Assembly: GCA_035561515.1 (NCBI GenBank)
Contig: DATMXP010000024.1
Span: forward strand, 62,001 to 126,000
DNA: 64,000 nucleotides
Direction: 5' to 3'
DNA from: Terriglobales bacterium
Lineage (GTDB): Bacteria > Acidobacteriota > Terriglobia > Terriglobales > Acidobacteriaceae
Shown here: positions 44,017 through 52,583 of the stretch, piece after piece
How the letters are laid out: every line of letters begins with the position of its first letter
Position numbering within the stretch: position 1 is the stretch's first letter
Program-made: the position numbers and the translations under genes
The notes under the pieces: generated by a model
The model's database searches: none
The model's input: only the letters and a program-made list of their open reading frames with translations
Told to the model about the DNA's origin: nothing

Positions 44017-44031
44017 CGATTTTCCGAACAC
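44017..44031 (+). promoter_or_regulatory. 15-base direct repeat, copy 1 (CGATTTTCCGAACAC)
   Basis: Identical to 46107-46121. Copy 1 lies 171 bases before the ABC exporter start and copy 2 lies 89 bases before the PqqD-like gene. It is a candidate binding site for one of the XRE-type regulators; inference only. Confidence 0.4.
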
Positions 44032-44201
44032 CCCGAGAAATCGTTCACGCTTTTATCTTCTCTGTTTTCAATGCCGTTCTTCCGTTTTGATTAAAAAGCG
44101 AACGCGGCAGCGAGTCTCTGGACACGGGGGTCTCTGTTACCTATTTTGCTGGAACCGAAGTATGTTCACGGCCTCGGCGCTCGTTGTGTGTCAGAGGTAA
44201 G

Positions 44202-45914
44202 ATGACTGCCCCACCTTGGGTTCCACCTGAGATTCGTTGGCTCTCTATACAGGTACGTCCGTATCTCCGCTGGCATTTTGCAAGCTTTTTTTGTGTAACC
44301 ACGGGTAGTTTTCTCGCGGTGATCACTCCACTGGTTTTGAAGTGGCTCATTGATGAGATATTGCCACAACGCCAGACTGGTCTTTTGTTGTGTGCAGTAA
44401 TGCTGATCTTCATCGGAAATGAAGGTCATACCGCCCTTGCCAGCTTTGGAAACTATCTGACATGGATTGCTATTCAACGAATGATACTAAGGGTCCGGCT
44501 CGACCTGCTATTGCATGCCGATCGACTCTCTGCCGACTATTATGAAAGCGCGACACCCGGCGCAGTGATGTACTTTTTTAAAGAGCCGGTTGACGAAGTC
44601 GCCTACTTCGGTTCCGACCTGCTTCCTGCGATCTTGCGAACAACGTTATCAACGGGCGTCATGATTGGGACGATGTTCATCTTGAGCCCTGGCTTGACTT
44701 GGGTTGTCCTTCCACTGATTCCCATCTTCCTCATCATGCGCCAGTATTTTAGGAAACGATTGATGTCTGATTCCGACCACGTGCAATTAAGGCTGGCCGA
44801 TTGGAGTCGATTCCTCACAGAGCATCTTTCTTCGATCCTGTGCATACAGCTTCTGGGACGCGAAGAACGGCAGGAGCGAGTGGCATTCCGGCTTCTGGCG
44901 CGTTCGGCGCGTTCGCAGGTGAAGCTGTTTCAATCGATTCTTTGGTTTACAGCAGGCACGTCGTTCGTACTTGCCTTGGCGATGTCTGCCGCGATCGGTT
45001 ATGGGGGTTGGAAAGTCATAGTCGGGACCCTCAGTCTTGGCAGTATGGTGGCTTACTTTAGTTTTGTCGCACAGTTGTTTGAGCCGCTGAGCGGAGTCGC
45101 AGATTTGTATGCCAGGGCACAAAAGGTTTTTGCGAGTATTCGTCAGCTACAATGCATGTTGTCTTTGCAGCCAAGTGTTGCTGATGCAAGCAAGCCGCGC
45201 AGCTTTCCACCGCACGATTGGGAAATTCGATTTAATGAGGTTGTGTTTGGCTATTCGCCTCAGCGAGAAGCCTTGTGCGTGCCTATGCTGCGAATCTCGG
45301 CGGGAGAAAAAGTAGCCATCGTTGGAGAGAATGGCGCGGGCAAGAGCACTTTGGCAAGGCTCATCGCCAGAGCCTACGACGTGAATCAGGGCTCAATTTC
45401 TATCGGTGACACGGACATCCGGAGCATTCGCCTGCGGGATCTACGTCAGCGAGTTTGCTACTTGCCACGAGATCCAGTGCTTTTCGATGGCACACTCATT
45501 TCAAATCTTCGGTTTGTCGCTCCCGGCGCTTCTGACTCAGCAGTGCGGGAAGCACTTCGACAAGCCGACCTGGCAGTCTTTCTAGAAACCCTCCCTGGCG
45601 GATATCAGCAGTGGGTTGGTCCTAATGGATGTCAACTATCTGGCGGGCAGAGACAACGATTGGCAATCGCGCGAGCTATACTGCAGCGCCCTAGCATCCT
45701 CATTCTCGACGAGGCAACGTCCTGTCTTGACCTCGATTCAGAAACTCGGATCTTCCAACATTTGCGCTCTTGCTTGTCGTTTATGACGGTGATTGTTGTT
45801 TCCCATCGTGGTTCGACAGTCTCGACATTCGACCGGGTGCTTTTCCTTTCCGAAGGCCGCGTCGTAGCGGACAGAATAGCCGAAGCGCCGCCGCCCTTGA
45901 CTCCGTCTTTTTGA
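44202..45914 (+). CDS. lasso-cluster ABC exporter (permease-ATPase fusion, D protein)
   Basis: About 570 residues. Six-helix transmembrane domain (1-310), then ATPase: Walker A GENGAGKST near residue 376, signature LSGGQRQRLAIARAI near 480, Walker B ILILDEATSCLD near 500 and switch VVSHRGS. There is no N-terminal C39 peptidase, as expected where B2 cleaves the leader. Type-I exporters of this layout secrete mature lasso peptides and give self-immunity. AGAGG lies just before the ATG at 44202; a GTG at 44184 is an alternative. It is first of the biosynthetic genes, and 295 bases separate it from the PqqD-like gene. Confidence 0.93.
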   Translation: MTAPPWVPPEIRWLSIQVRPYLRWHFASFFCVTTGSFLAVITPLVLKWLIDEILPQRQTGLLLCAVMLIFIGNEGHTALASFGNYLTWIAIQRMILRVRLDLLLHADRLSADYYESATPGAVMYFFKEPVDEVAYFGSDLLPAILRTTLSTGVMIGTMFILSPGLTWVVLPLIPIFLIMRQYFRKRLMSDSDHVQLRLADWSRFLTEHLSSILCIQLLGREERQERVAFRLLARSARSQVKLFQSILWFTAGTSFVLALAMSAAIGYGGWKVIVGTLSLGSMVAYFSFVAQLFEPLSGVADLYARAQKVFASIRQLQCMLSLQPSVADASKPRSFPPHDWEIRFNEVVFGYSPQREALCVPMLRISAGEKVAIVGENGAGKSTLARLIARAYDVNQGSISIGDTDIRSIRLRDLRQRVCYLPRDPVLFDGTLISNLRFVAPGASDSAVREALRQADLAVFLETLPGGYQQWVGPNGCQLSGGQRQRLAIARAILQRPSILILDEATSCLDLDSETRIFQHLRSCLSFMTVIVVSHRGSTVSTFDRVLFLSEGRVVADRIAEAPPPLTPSF

Positions 45915-46106
45915 TAGCAGGCTTGCCGGCCCTAGATTGGATTCTCACAAATGAAGAATACATTTGCCGGCAACTGATGCCGCAATTACCTCTCAATGGT
46001 CGTTTGTAGAGGAATGATGTCGAAAGAGCGAACACATAACACGTTCGCATCGGATGGCGCACTTTTGGATGTCATTGAGAAAACAGCAGAATACCTTTCA
46101 GGTTGA

Positions 46107-46121
46107 CGATTTTCCGAACAC
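46107..46121 (+). promoter_or_regulatory. 15-base direct repeat, copy 2 (CGATTTTCCGAACAC)
   Basis: Second copy of the element at 44017-44031, here preceded by TTGA, giving TTGACG, which could act as a -35 box overlapping the repeat. It lies 89 bases before the PqqD-like gene. Confidence 0.4.
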
Positions 46122-46209
46122 AGGCACGTGATCGTGGCATTGGCTTCTGTATTCGTGGCAATGTGTCGCATACGTTCGGGGCAAACGAACGAGTTATGTG
46201 GGGTATGCG

Positions 46210-46479
46210 ATGTACGAAGTCTCCAAAGGCGTTCGCAGCACACACGGCCAGGATGGCGCGGTCGTCTTGGATATCGACCAAGGCCAGATGTTTAGTGTCA
46301 ACCTGGTGGGATCCAAGATTCTCGAATTGCTTGAACTCGGCAAGACAGAACCTGAGATCGTGAACGCAATCTGCCAGGAGTTCAAAGCCGATCGCGATAT
46401 CGTCCAGAACGACGTAGGCGAATTCATTCACTCACTCAAACTGCACAAGCTCCTCTCCGAACCTAGCAAAAGAACGTAA
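46210..46479 (+). CDS. PqqD-like RRE protein (lasso B1)
   Basis: About 89 residues: MYEVSKGVRSTHGQDGAVVL, DIDQGQMFSVNLVGSKILEL, TEPEIVNAICQEFKADRDIV and NDVGEFIHSLKLHKLL. This is the winged-helix PqqD fold, which binds the leader of RiPP precursors and presents it to the B2 protease. A GTG at 46198 is an alternative start; TGGGG before ATG 46210 is the better site. Both precursors carry the YxxP leader motif that lasso RREs recognise. Separate B1 and B2 genes are typical of non-proteobacterial lasso systems. Confidence 0.9.
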   Translation: MYEVSKGVRSTHGQDGAVVLDIDQGQMFSVNLVGSKILELLELGKTEPEIVNAICQEFKADRDIVQNDVGEFIHSLKLHKLLSEPSKRT

Positions 46480-46495
46480 GCAGCGGGAGTCGCAA

Positions 46496-47899
46496 ATGGC
46501 AGCGATGGAACACGGCGGGCACGAGACTTACCGCGTGATCATTTTTGACCGCCATGGAACCAGAGCCCTTCTAGTTCCGGATCATGGTCGTTTCGCGCTT
46601 CCTTTCGTACAGATCGAACGCTGGCAGAGAGTCGCAGAGAATATTGCCGCCGCCCTTAGAGAAGATTGGGGAGTAGACGTCATTTGCCTCTTCGAATTGG
46701 AAGATGTGCCGTGCCCCATCGTCGAGACCAATCGCTATTGTGTAAGCGAATTCCGGGATTCGTTCCCTGGGCACAAACAACCAGCCCAATGGTCCCTCCT
46801 CTCGGATCCATCGCCTCACTCATTTGCCGATTTCAACGACTTCGAGGCAATTCGAAGATCCATCGCGAGGTGCCTTGCCCCGGCCAACGAATCGTCTGCC
46901 TCGCCCTTTGCAAGATTGGGTTGGTTCGACGATTTGCGCCAGTGGGTGAGTTCCACAATTGAGCCGCTACATCTTTACTTAACAGATGAATTTCGTCAGC
47001 TAAATGCCAGCGCGTCATTCAGCCTGATCCGGTTCGAGACCGATGGTCCGGCCCTGTGGTTCAAGGCTGTTGGGGAACCTAATCAAAGAGAGTTTTCGAT
47101 TACCTGCACGCTTTCACAACTTTTTCCCGAATATCTCCCCCGACTCTTGGCGGTTAGACCCAACTGCAATGGATGGCTTGCAACAGAAGCCCCAGGCCAG
47201 TCTCTCTCCGAAACCCAGGAAGGCGAGGTCTGGCAGAGTGCAACGAGAGCGCTGGCCGATTTGCAGATTCAATCCATCCATTCAACGAGGGAAATTCTTT
47301 CAGCGGGCGCTCTTGACCTTAGCATCGCCACGCTCTCCGAAGCCGTGCAGCCGTTCCTGAAGACAATGGCACGATTGATGGCAAAGCAGACAAGAGTTCC
47401 ACCGCCCGTCCTCAATTGGGATGAACTGCTCAATCTCGGAGAAGACATTCAAGCCGCGCTGCACCGAATGAAAACTTTGGAAGTTCCCGAAGCACTCGGA
47501 CATCTTGATCTCAACCCTGGAAATCTCGTCGCATCTCCGGACCGATGTGTATTTCTCGATTGGGCAGAAGCCTACGTAGGGCTTCCGTTTATGACCTTTG
47601 AATACCTGCGGGAACATTTGCGCCGTACGATCGGGAAAGAGTCTTCCGTCGAAGAAAAGCTAGCGAACTTGTATTGCCAACAATGGGAACAGGTCTTGTC
47701 GCCCGCGGTGATCCGGGAGGTGTTCACTCTTTCGCCTCTTTTGGCGGTCTTTGGCTATGCAGCCGGGAATGATACCTGGAAAAAAGCGAATCGATTGGAG
47801 GACCCTCACACGGCAGGATATTTCCGCAGTCTGACGCGACGGATGCATCGAGAAGCCAATGCACGAGTCGATCGGAGTTTTGTATGCGCGGGACGATAG
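46496..47899 (+). CDS. Nudix-like plus APH-like phosphotransferase fusion in lasso operon
   Basis: 467 residues. The first 130 resemble a Nudix-type fold (YRVIIFDRHGTRALLVPDHG, RFALPFVQIERWQRVAENIA, AALREDWGV) without a clear Nudix box. Residues about 170-450 look like an aminoglycoside-phosphotransferase/kinase fold: ALWFKAVGEP where the ATP Lys would be, LGHLDLNPGNLV near 334-345 (catalytic HxDxxxxN) and CVFLDWAEAYVG near 350-361 (metal Asp). GGGAG precedes the ATG. It sits between B1 and the prolyl oligopeptidase, overlapping the latter by 16 bases. I infer a tailoring or resistance kinase acting on the peptide; the substrate is unknown. Confidence 0.8.
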   Translation: MAAMEHGGHETYRVIIFDRHGTRALLVPDHGRFALPFVQIERWQRVAENIAAALREDWGVDVICLFELEDVPCPIVETNRYCVSEFRDSFPGHKQPAQWSLLSDPSPHSFADFNDFEAIRRSIARCLAPANESSASPFARLGWFDDLRQWVSSTIEPLHLYLTDEFRQLNASASFSLIRFETDGPALWFKAVGEPNQREFSITCTLSQLFPEYLPRLLAVRPNCNGWLATEAPGQSLSETQEGEVWQSATRALADLQIQSIHSTREILSAGALDLSIATLSEAVQPFLKTMARLMAKQTRVPPPVLNWDELLNLGEDIQAALHRMKTLEVPEALGHLDLNPGNLVASPDRCVFLDWAEAYVGLPFMTFEYLREHLRRTIGKESSVEEKLANLYCQQWEQVLSPAVIREVFTLSPLLAVFGYAAGNDTWKKANRLEDPHTAGYFRSLTRRMHREANARVDRSFVCAGR

Positions 47900-49923
47900 A
47901 ACCTCCACCTACCTCATATATCGAGCGAGTAACTGAAGTGCTGCACGGAGTGTCAGTAGAGGACCCTTATCGGTGGCTTGAAGATCAAGATTCGCCTCGC
48001 ACGCGAGAGTGGATTACCGCGCAGACGCAATATGCGAGGTCGTATCTTGATGCGATCCGAGGGCGAGAGCGCATTCGAGATCGTGTTCGTCAGTTGCTCG
48101 ATGTCGAAACCTACGATTCGTTGCAGAAGATGGGCAGGCGGTATTTCTTCACGAAGCGACTACCAGGCCAGGAGCAACCTTGCATCTATTTTCGCGACGG
48201 GTGGGATGGAATAGACGAATTGCTAATTGATCCGTCTCTGCGAGGTTCAGGACCGTATAGCGCGGTTAAGCCCCTCCGCATTTCACCTGACGGACGTTTG
48301 TTGCTTTACGAGGTTAAGCAGGGCGGTGAGCGCACCGGAACATTTGAATTCTTCGACATCGACACCCGAAAGACTCTGCCCGATGTGTTACCACGTGGCT
48401 ATCTGCGTGGCTTTGTATTTGCGCCGGATTCTCGATCTTTCTATTACGTTCATGAAACGGTGAATGCCCAAAGACAAAAGCGTAACGCCGCTCATCAGCA
48501 TGTTTTGGGCACGAGCTTTGCGGAGGATCGCAAGGTGTTCTCTCCAGGCGATGACGAAAAGCTGCGGCTGCACATCGTTTCCGACCCGACTCACCTGGGT
48601 TTCCTGGTACTCCGGTTCGGACATATCACGGCTACCGACTTTTACCTCTGGCTATTTGACAGTCAGGATGAACCAGAGCTTCTGATTCAGAACGCCGAGT
48701 ATTTGTTCGCACCGCGCCTGGTGAAGGACGGTCGCATTGTGGCCATGACGGATCGAAAAGCACCGAACTTCAGGATTGTCGAAATTCAGAGACGCAACAG
48801 TATCGAACCTGAATTTGTGGATCTGGTTCCCGTTTGTAATGCCAGGATCCAGAACTGGACCGTATGCGGAGACCGGATTTTCGTTTCCTATTTGAGGAAT
48901 ATGGAAACGGAGACTGATATCTTCGATCTCTCCGGCCATTGCATCGGTCACTTACAAGTTCGCCCCGGCAACACCATCCGGCTGCTGGGAGGATCCGAAG
49001 ACAGTGATGAGCTGTTCTTCGAACAGGAATCGTTCACAACTCCCATTCGAATTTGCAGCTATCGCTCCTACGCAGGCGAGGTGACGCCATGGGCTGAGCG
49101 CAAGGTGCCATTTGACTCACAGGCCTTTACTTATACAAAAATCTCGTTTCCGTCGAAGGATGGCACGCAGATTCCGATGTTCCTTGTCGGTCGGCAGGAG
49201 GTCCTTGCCGGCGGCGTGCATCCAGCGATCATGACCTCCTACGGGGGTTACGGCGTAGCGATGACGCCGCAGTTCAGCGTGTTTGTCGCCTTCCTGATGG
49301 AGCGTGGCTGCCTTTTTGCACTGCCCAATATTCGCGGCGGTTCGGAATTCGGCGCCGCATGGCACGAGGCGGCAAAACGAACAAGACGACAAGTCGCATT
49401 CGACGACTTCATCGGCGCCGCCGAATGGTTGATTCAAACCGGACGGACGGAGCCCGAAAAACTTGCTATCTTCGGCGGCTCGAATTCCGGACTGCTGGTG
49501 GGCGCGGCCTTAACTCAGAGGCCCGATCTGTTTCGCGCGGTGGTCTGTATCGCACCGATGCTCGATATGTTGCGCTATCACTTGTTTGACAACGCACATG
49601 TGTGGAAAGACGAGTTTGGAACCGTCGAAGATGCCGACGACTTTCGAGCGCTCCTCAGCTACTCCCCTTATCACAACGTCCATAACGGAGTTCGCTATCC
49701 GGCAACCATGATTGTGTCCGGAGATGCAGACCAGAACTGCAATCCGCTGCACGCGCGGAAGATGACGTCACGGCTGCAAGCGGCGAGTCCGTCCGCTAAC
49801 CCAATCTTCCTTGACTACAGTCCGTATCGCGGGCATTCGCCCGTGTTGCCCCTGGGCGAGCGCATCGAAGCACTCACAGACCGCATGGCATTTCTCTGCG
49901 ACCAATTGCAGTTGACCGTCTGA
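47884..49923 (+). CDS. cytosolic prolyl oligopeptidase (S9A) in lasso operon
   Basis: 679 residues without a signal peptide. N-terminal cap and beta-propeller: VSVEDPYRWLEDQDSPRTRE, RYFFTKRLPGQEQPCIYFRD, ISPDGRLLLYEVKQGGERTG. C-terminal alpha/beta hydrolase: TSYGGYGVAMTPQFS, ALPNIRGGSEFGAAWHEAAK, IFGGSNSGLLVGAALTQRP with nucleophile Ser533, Asp in VSGDADQNC near 615, and His in YRGHSP near 654. A complete triad predicts active cleavage after Pro in short peptides. It overlaps the kinase-like gene upstream, and B2 follows 14 bases downstream. The precursors contain VP-AYEADE and DNP, so they are possible substrates. It could instead be a degradative isopeptidase. Confidence 0.92.
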   Translation: MRGTIEPPPTSYIERVTEVLHGVSVEDPYRWLEDQDSPRTREWITAQTQYARSYLDAIRGRERIRDRVRQLLDVETYDSLQKMGRRYFFTKRLPGQEQPCIYFRDGWDGIDELLIDPSLRGSGPYSAVKPLRISPDGRLLLYEVKQGGERTGTFEFFDIDTRKTLPDVLPRGYLRGFVFAPDSRSFYYVHETVNAQRQKRNAAHQHVLGTSFAEDRKVFSPGDDEKLRLHIVSDPTHLGFLVLRFGHITATDFYLWLFDSQDEPELLIQNAEYLFAPRLVKDGRIVAMTDRKAPNFRIVEIQRRNSIEPEFVDLVPVCNARIQNWTVCGDRIFVSYLRNMETETDIFDLSGHCIGHLQVRPGNTIRLLGGSEDSDELFFEQESFTTPIRICSYRSYAGEVTPWAERKVPFDSQAFTYTKISFPSKDGTQIPMFLVGRQEVLAGGVHPAIMTSYGGYGVAMTPQFSVFVAFLMERGCLFALPNIRGGSEFGAAWHEAAKRTRRQVAFDDFIGAAEWLIQTGRTEPEKLAIFGGSNSGLLVGAALTQRPDLFRAVVCIAPMLDMLRYHLFDNAHVWKDEFGTVEDADDFRALLSYSPYHNVHNGVRYPATMIVSGDADQNCNPLHARKMTSRLQAASPSANPIFLDYSPYRGHSPVLPLGERIEALTDRMAFLCDQLQLTV

Positions 49924-49937
49924 TAGGAGTTTCTGCG

Positions 49938-50312
49938 ATGTCATTTCTTGTGTTGCGAGCGTATTTGGGACTGATTCAGTTCGACCTGTGTCTTGCCCGC
50001 GGAAATTTCAATGCCCTCTACGAAACAGTGCGCAGGTATCCGCTGAGCAACATGCCGGTCAAGGCCGGAGCTGTGGAGGAGATCTGTTTGGCGGTGGATA
50101 TGGCGTCAATCTGGTACTGGAAACAGGTGCTCTGTCTGCAGCGATCCGCGGCTACAACTTGTTTGCTAAAAAACCATGGTGTACCGGCCCGAATGATTAT
50201 TGGCGCGCAGCAGATGCCTTTCAAAGCTCACGCCTGGGTCGAAGTCGATGGACAGGTAGTCAACGACAGGCCTTACATGCGCGAAATGTACGGCGTGCTT
50301 GATCAATGCTAG
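49938..50312 (+). CDS. lasso peptide leader protease (B2, transglutaminase-like)
   Basis: 124 residues, compact B2 type. The Cys-His-Asp triad is visible as Cys75 (SAATTCLLKNHGVPARMIIG), His98 (FKAHAWVEVDG) and Asp110 (VVNDRP). It cleaves the leader peptide after delivery by the PqqD-like protein. TAGGAG precedes the ATG by eight bases. Length and motif order match B2 proteins of lasso clusters. The next gene begins 31 bases downstream. Confidence 0.94.
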   Translation: MSFLVLRAYLGLIQFDLCLARGNFNALYETVRRYPLSNMPVKAGAVEEICLAVDMASIWYWKQVLCLQRSAATTCLLKNHGVPARMIIGAQQMPFKAHAWVEVDGQVVNDRPYMREMYGVLDQC

Positions 50313-50343
50313 TTGGCCGTTTCTGCCGGAAGGACCCACGAAC

Positions 50344-52284
50344 ATGAGTGTTCAATTTGGAAAGTGCAATTTCGATGGCAAGCCGATGGATCTAGGAGAT
50401 CTCGACAAGGCTCGTGCACTTCTCGTGCCGTATGGGCCGGACGGAGAAGGACTCATCTGCAAGGATAACTGCGGCATTCTCTACCGTGCTTTCCACACGA
50501 CCAAAGAGTCCTATCGCGAAGTCCAGCCACATATCTCGAAATACGGTTTTGTTCTCGCTTGGGATGGCCGGCTGGATAACCGCAAGGAATTGGTCGAAGA
50601 GATTGGCGGCGAGATTTCGCTTGACTCCACCGATGTTGAAATTGTCGCTGCAGTCTACCAACGCTGGGGAACTACTGCTTTTGCCAAGCTGATTGGGGAC
50701 TGGGCGCTTTCTGTGTGGAATCCTAAAGATCAGTCGCTCGTCCTTGCCAAGGATTTTGTAGGTACACGCCATCTTTATTACTCAATTGAGGGGGACGAGG
50801 TCACATGGTGCACGCTTCTTGATCCTTTGGTTCTGCTCGCAAAACGTGCTCTGAAACTGGAGGAGGACTACATTGCCGGATGGCTGTCGTTCTTTCCAGC
50901 AGCCCACCTGACACCCTACATTGGCATTTATTCGGTACCGCCCTCGGCATTCGTTCTCCTGACGAAGAGAGGTCGCCAGGTCACCAAGTACTGGGACTTT
51001 GATCCAGGCAAGCGAATTCGTTATCGCAGCGATGCAGAGTACGAAGAGCATTTCCGCCTTGCATTTGGACGGTCCGTACGGCGACGCTTGCGCTCAGACT
51101 CTCCGATCCTTGCCGAGTTGAGCGGGGGAATGGACTCGTCATCTATCGTCTGCATGGCCGATTGCATCTCGACGCAAGGCTCGGAACCGTGCCCGCGCCT
51201 CGATACCGTTTCGTTCTACGACGACTCAGAACCGAACTGGAACGAGCGACCGTATTTCACAACGATTGAGGCAAGACGTGGCCGATCAGGCTGCCACATC
51301 GCGGCCGAACCGCTAAGACTTCTTCCTTGGGGCATGAGGACGGGCGCTCCAGCACTGATTCCGAATTGTGTTCCCGCTTCTGACGAAGTGACTCGCGTGT
51401 TGGCTGAATGCATGGAGTCACAAGGGAACCGCGTGGTCCTGTCGGGAGTGGGTGGTGATGAGGTGACCGGCGGGGTGCCAACGCCCATCCCGGAAATTCA
51501 AGACCTTCTTGCTTGCGGTCGGTTTACTACACTTCGCGGACAATTAAGAACCTGGGCACTTAGCAAGCGACGACCATGGGTTCACTTGCTCCTTGAGTCC
51601 GTGAGCGCTTTCTGCCCTATTGTCTGGCACTCCGCAAAGTGCTCGCAGTTACCATCATGGTTACGACCTGCTTTTGTACGGCGCCATCAATGCGCTATGC
51701 GTGGTTACGAATCCAGGGTGAAGCTCTTCGGTCCGCTCCCATCGTTCCAAGAAAACATAAGTGTCCTCAACTTGTTGCGAAGGCAGCTCGCCTGTGGGTT
51801 TTTGCCGAGGAAGCCGAATTACGAGAAGCGTTACCCGTATCTCGACCGGAACTTTTTGGAGTTCCTATACGCGATACCAAGGGAGCAGATCGTGCGCCCA
51901 GGACAGCGACGATCCCTAATGCGTCGCTCACTCAGAGGCATCGTGCCAGACGAAGTGCTTGAGAGACGGAGGAAAGCATACCTTTCGCGCGGTCCTGCTT
52001 CCATGATCTCGGCCGAGTGGCCGCATCTCGTCTCAGCCAGCCGCGCAATGGTGAGTTCCTCTGTGGGAATTGTTAATCGAGAGGCGTTCTGTGAAGCCCT
52101 GCAAAGGGCCAAAGAAGGTCAGGCTGTCTCAATTGTGCCCTTGATGCGCACGTTTGATATCGAATTCTGGTTGCAGTCTCATCTTTCTCACAGTTTTCCT
52201 AGTCCCTTCGACGTCGAGATTGGTCCTCACCAATCGCAAAATGCATGGGCGAGTTCCACCTCATTAAAGAGTTCAGCTAGCTAG
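50344..52284 (+). CDS. lasso cyclase (C, asparagine-synthetase-like)
   Basis: About 646 residues. The N-terminal glutaminase-like half (to about 210; KYGFVLAWDGRLDNRKELVE, WALSVWNPKDQSLVLAKDFV, RHLYYS) lacks the catalytic Cys2, as usual in lasso cyclases. The synthetase half has the ATP-binding loop LSGGMDSSSIV at about 259-269, LSGVGGDEVTGG near 365, and YPYLDRNFLEFLYAIPREQI. The enzyme adenylates the side chain of an Asp/Glu in the core and closes the macrolactam with the new N-terminus. AAGGA precedes ATG 50344; the upstream ATG at 50299 overlaps B2. It is followed 44 bases later by the first precursor. Confidence 0.93.
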   Translation: MSVQFGKCNFDGKPMDLGDLDKARALLVPYGPDGEGLICKDNCGILYRAFHTTKESYREVQPHISKYGFVLAWDGRLDNRKELVEEIGGEISLDSTDVEIVAAVYQRWGTTAFAKLIGDWALSVWNPKDQSLVLAKDFVGTRHLYYSIEGDEVTWCTLLDPLVLLAKRALKLEEDYIAGWLSFFPAAHLTPYIGIYSVPPSAFVLLTKRGRQVTKYWDFDPGKRIRYRSDAEYEEHFRLAFGRSVRRRLRSDSPILAELSGGMDSSSIVCMADCISTQGSEPCPRLDTVSFYDDSEPNWNERPYFTTIEARRGRSGCHIAAEPLRLLPWGMRTGAPALIPNCVPASDEVTRVLAECMESQGNRVVLSGVGGDEVTGGVPTPIPEIQDLLACGRFTTLRGQLRTWALSKRRPWVHLLLESVSAFCPIVWHSAKCSQLPSWLRPAFVRRHQCAMRGYESRVKLFGPLPSFQENISVLNLLRRQLACGFLPRKPNYEKRYPYLDRNFLEFLYAIPREQIVRPGQRRSLMRRSLRGIVPDEVLERRRKAYLSRGPASMISAEWPHLVSASRAMVSSSVGIVNREAFCEALQRAKEGQAVSIVPLMRTFDIEFWLQSHLSHSFPSPFDVEIGPHQSQNAWASSTSLKSSAS

Positions 52285-52328
52285 CTGTAGTGTCTAAATC
52301 AAATTGCAACTGAAAGGAGGTAAACAAA

Positions 52329-52469
52329 ATGAAATACGTGAAGCCAGAGATCGCTCTGATCGAGGCCGCGATGAACGCAATTCAGGGATCTGGAAAGACG
52401 GGCATCGCCTTTGACAACCCGGCTCAGCAGACGCGCTTAACAGTTCCCGCATACGAAGCTGATGAGTAA
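52329..52469 (+). CDS. lasso peptide precursor A1
   Basis: 46 residues: MKYVKPEIALIEAAMNAIQG then SGKTGIAFDNPAQQTRLTVP then AYEADE. AAAGGAGG lies eight bases before the ATG. Leader motif YVKPEI (YxxPxI) fits recognition by the PqqD-like protein. The only sensible ring is Gly22 to Asp29 (GKTGIAFD, eight residues) or Ser21 to Asp29 (nine). The usual Thr at leader position -2 is absent (Gln-Gly-Ser precedes the Gly). LTVPAYEADE is identical in A2, so it may be a follower rather than part of the product. The core assignment is inference. Confidence 0.85.
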   Translation: MKYVKPEIALIEAAMNAIQGSGKTGIAFDNPAQQTRLTVPAYEADE

Positions 52470-52473
52470 TTGA

Positions 52474-52509
52474 AAGGCTGGAGCATTCATCCAGGAGTGC
52501 TCCAGCCTT
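52474..52509 (+). terminator. hairpin between the two precursor genes
   Basis: Perfect 12-base stem AAGGCTGGAGCA / TGCTCCAGCCTT with a 12-base loop, followed by ATTC. It starts five bases after the A1 stop. Likely a partial terminator or mRNA-stabilising stem that raises A1 expression over the upstream enzymes and sets the A1:A2 ratio. Confidence 0.7.
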
Positions 52510-52583
52510 ATTCAAGCAATCTCGTTGGAGCATTCTTCTGGAGTCCTGCGGTACCTACAACGAGCACAAAAGGAGATGAGAAT

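Noticed and set aside
52470..52583. A third precursor gene between A1 and A2
   Set aside because: The gap holds only the hairpin and a partial repeat of GGAGCATTC; no frame with leader and core pattern.
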